From Sanguibacter gelidistatuariae (GTDB lineage: Bacteria; Actinomycetota; Actinomycetes; Actinomycetales; Cellulomonadaceae): a stretch of DNA of 64,000 nucleotides. The notes beneath the pieces are model-generated. The model ran no database searches and had not been told where the DNA came from. It saw only the letters and a program-made list of their open reading frames with translations. Below are positions 58,609 through 64,000 of this stretch, piece after piece. The stretch is from NCBI RefSeq assembly GCF_900096585.1, contig NZ_FMYH01000003.1, forward strand, positions 186,001 through 250,000. The letters run 5' to 3'. Numbering within the stretch: position 1 is the first letter of the stretch; each line of letters opens with the position of its first letter. A program made the translations under genes and the position numbers.

Positions 58609-60180
58609 CCGGCCGGGCGGTCGCGTACTTGACCGGTGGGGCCCGGGCGCCTTGGTGGCACCCGTCCCGTTCCGGTGGTGACCGTCCGTGATACCCACGG
58701 GTGCAGGCACGGCCTGGGTGGTAGCTCTCGCGGTCCGATCCTCTGGTCGAGCGCGCGTCACACCTACCCGTCGCCGTGCCTTGTGCCCCTGGGCACGTCT
58801 CCCGATCACGGTAGCCGCAGCCTCGTGCCGGGTGATTCCGTATGGCTTGCGCCAGTGTTGTCCGCCCCACTGGGACGTGTACGCCGGGTTCACCGCGAAG
58901 ACGGTGACGCCTGCTGTCGCGGCCATCGCCGCGAGGCGGTCGCGAAAGACCGCTGTGGGGATACCGGCGACGGTGCGCCGGAACAGCTTCCCGCGCGCGC
59001 CGCGGCCCATCATCTCCCGCCCGGTCTCACGGGCATCAGCGAAGTTGAGGTCTTCCACCGCGATCGCCGGCACCTTGTACCGAGCGGCTAGGTGCAAGAG
59101 CTGGGTGATCGCGTGGCGCACCTGGGCATCCCTGCGTGCCGAGGTACCGGTGACGTCGAGGTCGATGCGGATCGGCGCCCCCACAGGGTTCCCGTGAGCG
59201 TCCAACCGGCGCACGGCCAGGTGGTCGGCGTTCAGGTCCACACCCAGCGCTCCACCGGTCAGGACGTCGTCTGCCGGTGGCTGGGGTGCCGTGGTGGTCC
59301 AGGACGCGGTCAGGTACCAGCCGTCCCGACCGGCCTTGCGGGCGAGGGTGTACGCGACGGCGCCGGGCGTGGTGATCTGGGCGGCCCACTCGCCCCCGCG
59401 GTGGGCGAACGATGCCGTGCCGGAGAGTGTGTAGCGTCCGCGCGGGGCATTGGCCAGGTGCTCGAGCGGGCGCGGCAGTCGGATGCTGACCTCCCCGGCT
59501 GGTGTGACGGTCAAGGTGAGGTTCCCGAACGGTTCGTCGCGGCCACCGTTCGCCTCGATCCTGTCCCGGGAGGCCGTCCATTGCTCACGCCACTGCTCCA
59601 CGCTCAACCCGGCCAGGTCCAGGTTCGCCCGGACCTTCAACAGGCGCTTGCCGCCAGCCACGACATGTACATGGCCGGCTGCGTAGTCAACCGCAACCCG
59701 GACCAGACGGCCTTGTAGGACCTGCAACCGCTCCTGCTTCCCATACCGCTCCGCCAGGGACCGGTAGCCCTTTACCCGTCGCCGCTCAACAGGTGCCGGC
59801 GCACCAGAACCGGCGGTCACGACTGGTTGAGCAAGCCGAGCGGTGATCGCGGCGATGCCCGCCCGCAGGGACCTCATGTCCGCGCGCTGAGCACGGCGTG
59901 CCAGCTGGTATTGGGCATCGTTGCCCCGCATGATCGTCCCCGCCCACCGCGAGGATGCGGCAGGTGTCATCTCCCGCTTGCGGCGCGCCTTGGACACAGG
60001 GTCACCGGGCGCACGGGTCCGCTCGGCCAGGTCGCGCCGCCTGATCTTGGAGACGTGCTCCGCCACAGCCGTCAACACCGCGTCGTCGGCAAGGCTCGTC
60101 CTCAATCGGGTTGTGGTCGCCGTGCCACCCGGGGCTGCGATCACCTTCACCCCGCCCCACTCACGCAGCACGTCACTCAC
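58558..60180 (-). CDS. TnpB-family protein (IS605 OrfB-like)
   Basis: A 540-residue protein of the large actinobacterial TnpB group, an RNA-guided nuclease family encoded by IS200/IS605 and IS607 elements. RuvC-I Asp is D315 (GVDLNADH) and RuvC-II Glu is E376 (AVEDLNFADAR). The RuvC-III site, normally DxxAA, reads RHEAAA (R451-H452-E453), with no Asp. The CxxC...CxxC zinc ribbon is also missing; NPAYTSQWGGQHW stands where it would be. It may be nuclease-dead or use another residue. I use GTG 60180, which overlaps an upstream frame; GTG/ATG starts to 60252 would add a low-complexity tail. Confidence 0.78.
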   Translation of the reverse strand: MSDVLREWGGVKVIAAPGGTATTTRLRTSLADDAVLTAVAEHVSKIRRRDLAERTRAPGDPVSKARRKREMTPAASSRWAGTIMRGNDAQYQLARRAQRADMRSLRAGIAAITARLAQPVVTAGSGAPAPVERRRVKGYRSLAERYGKQERLQVLQGRLVRVAVDYAAGHVHVVAGGKRLLKVRANLDLAGLSVEQWREQWTASRDRIEANGGRDEPFGNLTLTVTPAGEVSIRLPRPLEHLANAPRGRYTLSGTASFAHRGGEWAAQITTPGAVAYTLARKAGRDGWYLTASWTTTAPQPPADDVLTGGALGVDLNADHLAVRRLDAHGNPVGAPIRIDLDVTGTSARRDAQVRHAITQLLHLAARYKVPAIAVEDLNFADARETGREMMGRGARGKLFRRTVAGIPTAVFRDRLAAMAATAGVTVFAVNPAYTSQWGGQHWRKPYGITRHEAAATVIGRRAQGHKARRRVGVTRARPEDRTARATTQAVPAPVGITDGHHRNGTGATKAPGPHRSSTRPPGRATVTPAQLTNNGQLLP

Positions 60181-60307
60181 CGCGGCCACCGCCGCGCAAC
60201 TCCTGGGCCGCGGCCGCGGGCACCAGCTTGGCCTGGGCCGACCGCCAGCCATACAGCGAGCCAGAGAACGACGTCACAATCGACAGCATGTCGCGTACCG
60301 TAACCAT
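60173..60307 (-). CDS. Possible short protein upstream of TnpB
   Basis: A 44-residue frame starting MVTVRDMLSIVTSFSG and continuing SLYGWRSAQAKLVP; its TGA overlaps the TnpB GTG start by 8 nt, as in translational coupling. It may be a leader peptide, or the true TnpB N-terminus separated by a frameshift. No family is recognised, and it may not be expressed. Confidence 0.35.
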   Translation of the reverse strand: MVTVRDMLSIVTSFSGSLYGWRSAQAKLVPAAAAQELRGGGRGE

Positions 60308-60583
60308 GATCCGAACCTACCCGGCCCCACTGACATTCTTCGACGAATCCACAGCCACATGACGGTCGTCGTCACCACCAGACCTCACCCACGCGCCAAC
60401 CATTCACGCGTTCCGCCGCCTACCCCTGTATCGCCAAGAACGGTCAACAGAATGCCCGACAGTACGCAACCCGCACACATGGCTGGGGTCGGCCTCGGCC
60501 GGGAGCCGGCTGGTCTGAGCGGGCTCGCTTGAGGGGATGGCCTCTGGCGCCTCACCGTCCAGATCTTGGCGGTTTGCGGTCCA

Positions 60584-60614
60584 GGGGGACGCGGGTTCAG
60601 GTCCCGCGTCCCCC
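60584..60614 (-). terminator. Terminator of pepN
   Basis: A perfect 12-bp stem (60584-60595 / 60603-60614) with a 7-nt loop, 29 nt downstream of the pepN stop. There is no T-tract on the minus strand; the stem is extremely GC-rich. Confidence 0.75.
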
Positions 60615-60642
60615 CGCTGGCGTCGGCCTCAGCCGCCCGCGG

Positions 60643-63195
60643 TCAGGACCGGGCGTCGACCGCCTGGGCGCGCAGCGCCCGCTCGACCCCGGCGAGGCTC
60701 TCGACGATGAGCCGGCGCAGCGCGGGCGCGGCGTCCGGGTGCGTGTCGAGCCAGGCCTGTGCGGCATTGAGCAGCCGCTCGTCGGCCAGCGCAGCCGGGA
60801 AGAGCCCCTCGACGATCGTCTCGGCGATGTGGTAACTGCGGTCCGCCCAGATCCCCTCGATCGCGGCGAAGTACGGCGCCACGACCTCGGACAGCGATGA
60901 CGCGTCGTTGATGTGGCCGTACCCGACGGTCGTGGCCCGCACGATCGCGTTGGGGGCGCTGTCGTCGGCCACGAGCGAGGCGAAGGCCGCCAGCTTGGCC
61001 TCGGACGTCGGGTGCGTCGCGGTCGCACGCGCGGCGGACTGCTGACCGTTGGACGTGTTGTCCAGGGCCAGCGCGGCGTCGATCTCGTCCTGGGCGGCGG
61101 CGCCGCACAGCACGAGACCCTCGAGCAGCTCCCAGCGCAGATCGGTGTCGATCGTCAGGCCCGCGAGGGTCACGTCGGCGTCGAGCAGGGACCGCAGCAC
61201 GCGCACGTGCCCGGGCGTGCTGGCCAGGTTCGCGAAGTACTTGACGAACTGGAACTGCGCGTCCGAGCCGGCGCCCGCTGCCTGGGCCAGGGCCCACAGC
61301 CCGTCCCCGACCTCGGTGATCGTCGCGCTCCGGGGTTCCGGCGCCACGTAGCTGCGGGCCGCGAGGGCGAGCTGAGCAAGGGTCGTGCGGATCGTCGTCG
61401 ACTCCGTCTCGGTCGCGATGTTCCCCAGGACGAGGCGCACATAGTCGCTCGCCGGGGTCTCGCCGTCGCGCACCGCGTCCCACACAGATCCCCACACGAG
61501 GGACCGGGCGAGCGGGTCCGCAATCGCGGCGAGGTGCTCGGTCGCCGCGGCGAGGGAGGCATCGTCGAGACGGATCTTGGCGTAGGCGAGGTCGTCGTCG
61601 TTGATGAGGACCAGGTCCGGGCGGGTGCGTCCGACGAGCTCGGGGACGGCCGTGCTGACCCCGTCGACGTCGAGCTCGAGGCGGTGGGTGCGCACGAGCG
61701 CCCCGGCGTCGTCGACGTCGTAGAAGCCGATCGCGAGGCGGTGCGGGCGGATCGTGGGGTAGTCGGCGGCCGCGCTCTGCAGAACCGCGAACTCGGTGAT
61801 CACGCCGGACTCGTCAAGCGTGATCAGGGGACGGAGCGTGTTGACTCCCGCGGTCTCCAGCCACAGCTTCGACCACGTGGTGAGCTCGCGGCCGCTCGTG
61901 GCCTCAAGCTCGGTGAGCAGGTCGACAAGCTCGGTGCTGCCGTACTCGTGCTTGGCGAAGTACTGGGCGACCCCGGCCATGAACGCGTCGATGCCCACCC
62001 AGGCCACGAGCTGCTTGAGGACCGACCCGCCCTTGGCGTAGGTGATCCCGTCGAAGTTGACCTGGACGTCCTCGAGGTCGTTGATCGTGGCCACGATCGG
62101 GTGCGTCGAGGGCAGCTGGTCCTGGCGGTAGGCCCAGGACTTCTCCATCGCGGCGAAGGTGGTCCACGCACCGTGCCACTCGGTGGCCTCCGCGGTGGCC
62201 AGGGTCGAGGCCCACTCGGCGAAGGACTCGTTGAGCCACAGGTCGTTCCACCAGCGCATGGTGACCAGGTCGCCGAACCACATGTGCGCGAGCTCGTGCA
62301 GGATCGTCACAACCCGGCGCTCCTTGATCGCGTCGGTCACCTTCGAGCGGAAGACGTACGTCTCGGTGAACGTCACGCAGCCCGCGTTCTCCATCGCGCC
62401 GGCGTTGAACTCCGGGACGAAGAGCTGGTCGTACTTGGCGAAGGGGTAGGGGTAGGCGAACTTCTCCTCGTAGAAGGCAAAGCCCTTGCGCGTGATGTCG
62501 AAGAGGTACTCGGCGTCGAGGTGCTCGGCGAGGGAGGCGCGGACGAACAGGCCGAGCGGGATGACCCGGCCGTCGCTGCTGGTCAGCTCAGAACGCTCAA
62601 CCACATAGGGGCCGGCCACGATCGCGGTGATGTACGTGGAGATGCGCGGCGTGGGCTCGAAGGTCCACACAGCGGCGGACTCGCCGGCGGGGACGGGCTC
62701 CGGGGTGGGGGCATTCGAGACGACCTGCCATGCCGAGGGCGCGGTCACAGTGAGCTGGAACGTCGCCTTGAGGTCGGGCTGCTCGAAGGCGGCGTAGACC
62801 CGGCGCGCGTCGGGCACCTCGAACTGGGAGTAGAGGTACACCTCGCCGTCGACGGGGTCGACGAAGCGGTGCAGGCCCTCGCCGGAGTTCGTGTAGGCGG
62901 CGTCGGCCACCACGCGCAGCACGTTGGACTCCGCCAGCCCGTCGAGCTGGATGCGGGAGTCGGCGAACACCGCGGCCGGGTCTAGGCTCACGCCGTTGAG
63001 GGTGACCTCGCGGACGGCGGGGGCGACGAGGTCGATGAACGTGCTCGCGCCGGGCCGCGCGGTGAAGGTCACCACGGTGGTCGAGGCGAAGGTCTGCGCC
63101 CCCGTCGTGAGGTCGAGCGCAACCTCGTAGGAGCTGACGGCGACGACCGCAGCACGGTCCCTCGCTTCGGTGCGGGTCAGGTTCTCTCCGGGCAC
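60643..63195 (-). CDS. pepN: Aminopeptidase N
   Basis: An 850-residue M1 zinc aminopeptidase that removes N-terminal residues from peptides. GAMEN is at 266-270, the zinc site HELAH at 300-304, and the third ligand Glu323 in NESFAEW; the catalytic Tyr is in the later DGITYAKGGSVL region. The C-terminal ERAP1-like helical domain is complete. GTG at 63195 is selected because PGENLTRTEARDRA is the family start and AGGAGG precedes it; an open frame continues upstream but is Arg-rich. Cytosolic, no signal peptide. Confidence 0.97.
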   Translation of the reverse strand: MPGENLTRTEARDRAAVVAVSSYEVALDLTTGAQTFASTTVVTFTARPGASTFIDLVAPAVREVTLNGVSLDPAAVFADSRIQLDGLAESNVLRVVADAAYTNSGEGLHRFVDPVDGEVYLYSQFEVPDARRVYAAFEQPDLKATFQLTVTAPSAWQVVSNAPTPEPVPAGESAAVWTFEPTPRISTYITAIVAGPYVVERSELTSSDGRVIPLGLFVRASLAEHLDAEYLFDITRKGFAFYEEKFAYPYPFAKYDQLFVPEFNAGAMENAGCVTFTETYVFRSKVTDAIKERRVVTILHELAHMWFGDLVTMRWWNDLWLNESFAEWASTLATAEATEWHGAWTTFAAMEKSWAYRQDQLPSTHPIVATINDLEDVQVNFDGITYAKGGSVLKQLVAWVGIDAFMAGVAQYFAKHEYGSTELVDLLTELEATSGRELTTWSKLWLETAGVNTLRPLITLDESGVITEFAVLQSAAADYPTIRPHRLAIGFYDVDDAGALVRTHRLELDVDGVSTAVPELVGRTRPDLVLINDDDLAYAKIRLDDASLAAATEHLAAIADPLARSLVWGSVWDAVRDGETPASDYVRLVLGNIATETESTTIRTTLAQLALAARSYVAPEPRSATITEVGDGLWALAQAAGAGSDAQFQFVKYFANLASTPGHVRVLRSLLDADVTLAGLTIDTDLRWELLEGLVLCGAAAQDEIDAALALDNTSNGQQSAARATATHPTSEAKLAAFASLVADDSAPNAIVRATTVGYGHINDASSLSEVVAPYFAAIEGIWADRSYHIAETIVEGLFPAALADERLLNAAQAWLDTHPDAAPALRRLIVESLAGVERALRAQAVDARS

Positions 63196-63375
63196 GGACG
63201 CCTCCTCGGCAATGCGGCGCTCGGGTCGGCCGCGCAGCTTGTGAGCGAGCGCAGCGGGAGACCTGAGCACCTGGTGGGTCGGGCCTGATGCGGCCCGCAC
63301 CGATCATTTCACGGGTGAGCGGAGAACGTGGTGAGATGGTCGCGTCGCCTCCCTCCTCACCCCCCCTGGAGCACC

Positions 63376-64000
63376 ATGCCTGCCGCCGTTGACACCGACT
63401 CCGTACCCGCGCAGGACGCCGGCGCGTCGTCCACGGATGTCGCCGACTTCTGGTTCGACCCGCTCTGCCCCTGGGCCTGGATGACGTCTCGCTGGATCGG
63501 CGAGGTCGAGCAGGTCCGCGACGTCCGCGTGCGCTGGCACGTCATGAGCCTCGCGGTGCTCAACGAGGGACGGGACCTGCCTGAGAGCTACCGCGAGCTC
63601 ATGGACAAGGCGTGGGGACCCGTGCGAGTCGTCACCGCCGCCCGGATCGAGCACGGTGAGCACGTCGTCAAGCCGCTCTACGACGCGATCGGGACCCGCC
63701 TGCACCCGGGCGGGCGCACGGACTACGACGTCGTCATCGCCGAGGCGCTCGCGGAGGTCGGCCTCCCGGCCGCGCTCGCGGACTACGCCGTGTCCGAGCG
63801 CTATGACGACGAGCTGCGCGCCTCCCACCAGGATGGGATCTCCCGGGTCGGCGAGGACGTGGGCACCCCTGTCGTCTCCTTCAACGACGTTGCGTTCTTC
63901 GGCCCCGTGGTGACCCCCGCGCCCCGCGGTGAGGCCGCCGGTCGGCTCTGGGACGGCTGCGTCCTGGTGGCCGGGACCCCCGGGTTCTTCGAGCTCAAGC
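63376..64000 (+). CDS. Mycothiol-dependent nitroreductase-like DsbA-family protein (3' truncated by window)
   Basis: The first 208 codons of a gene closely resembling mycobacterial Rv2466c, a mycothiol-dependent reductase with a DsbA-like thioredoxin fold. It shows [67 protein letters not shown] and [17 protein letters not shown]. The active site is C31-P-W-A34, so the second cysteine of the CPWC motif is Ala. ATG at 63376 has GGAG 7 nt upstream. It probably lacks only the last 10 or so residues. Mycothiol use marks the organism as an actinobacterium. Confidence 0.92.
   Translation, partial: MPAAVDTDSVPAQDAGASSTDVADFWFDPLCPWAWMTSRWIGEVEQVRDVRVRWHVMSLAVLNEGRDLPESYRELMDKAWGPVRVVTAARIEHGEHVVKPLYDAIGTRLHPGGRTDYDVVIAEALAEVGLPAALADYAVSERYDDELRASHQDGISRVGEDVGTPVVSFNDVAFFGPVVTPAPRGEAAGRLWDGCVLVAGTPGFFELK

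Larger units (their letters stand above)
58551..60307 (-). mobile_element. TnpB-only IS605/IS607-like element (boundaries uncertain)
   Basis: The element consists of a TnpB-family gene, an upstream short frame and a 3' inverted repeat. No TnpA transposase lies within 1 kb, so it could move only with help from elsewhere. It separates the ABC exporter from pepN. The true left end cannot be fixed: 60308-60583 is noncoding with no clear terminal repeat. Confidence 0.6.

Noticed and set aside
60570-60620. tRNA-like T-arm (GCGGG TTCAGGT CCCGC)
   Set aside because: No acceptor, D-arm or anticodon arm can be formed, and the loop lacks the invariant A58; it is better explained as the pepN terminator.

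Overview
The window is GC-rich (roughly 70%), densely packed chromosomal DNA from an actinobacterium. The most likely origin is the Micrococcales, around the Cellulomonadaceae, Sanguibacteraceae and Promicromonosporaceae; that placement is inference from gene content and was not computed. Supporting signs are many GTG starts, numerous likely leaderless genes with a TANNNT box 6-7 nt before the start codon, a homologue of the mycothiol-dependent nitroreductase Rv2466c, the clpS-DUF2017-murI-(Rv1339-like)-rdgB neighbourhood, oligoribonuclease, and the actinobacterial domain families DUF3054, DUF4916, DUF2277 and DUF1048. No rRNA genes, CRISPR array, prophage or plasmid functions are visible.

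Layout. 1-3.8 kb: the end of a fixC-fixX electron-transfer operon, closed by a hairpin, facing a large LuxR/STAND-type regulator. 3.9-5.4 kb: a small accessory insert (DUF1778-GNAT toxin-antitoxin pair plus an NTF2-like protein) bracketed by two copies of the 3' end of pncB. 5.3-13 kb: pncB diverging from clpS-DUF2017; then murI, an MBL-fold enzyme, rdgB, DUF3054, an ABC-F protein and DUF4916. 13.5-18.8 kb: thioredoxin, trmB, tRNA-Leu, bcp peroxiredoxin, tRNA-Lys, an ATP-grasp enzyme, tRNA-His and oligoribonuclease. 19-24.7 kb: a leftward run of thiolase-like protein, methionine aminopeptidase, PEP-mutase-like enzyme, AMP ligase, methyltransferase and RNase HI. 24.7-38.9 kb: tRNA-Arg and an accessory mixture consisting of a CaiB-type protein, a PadR-controlled ABC exporter, PAP2, an XRE regulator diverging from a thioredoxin-reductase-like enzyme, a GntR-controlled TauE/DUF1634 exporter, glutaminase, a phosphatase, and an orphan solute-binding protein with a Gfo/Idh/MocA dehydrogenase under a LacI-type operator.

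39.1-48.7 kb is the most striking block. Two tandem pairs of dynamin-like P-loop GTPases (A1-B1 and A2-B2) flank a single-strand DNA-binding protein and the translation factor EttA, all on the + strand. Each pair combines an A-type GTPase with poor G4 specificity residues and a B-type GTPase with an intact NQID motif and two C-terminal membrane segments. This looks like a duplicated two-component membrane-remodelling module of unknown role.

48.7-64 kb: two thioesterases, truncated haemoglobin, PTS enzyme I diverging from separate EIIB and EIIA genes (the EIIA start lies inside a strong RNA hairpin), an MscS channel, 4-alpha-glucanotransferase, an ABC exporter, a TnpB-family mobile element with a non-canonical RuvC-III site, aminopeptidase N, and a nearly complete mycothiol-dependent nitroreductase-like gene cut by the window end.
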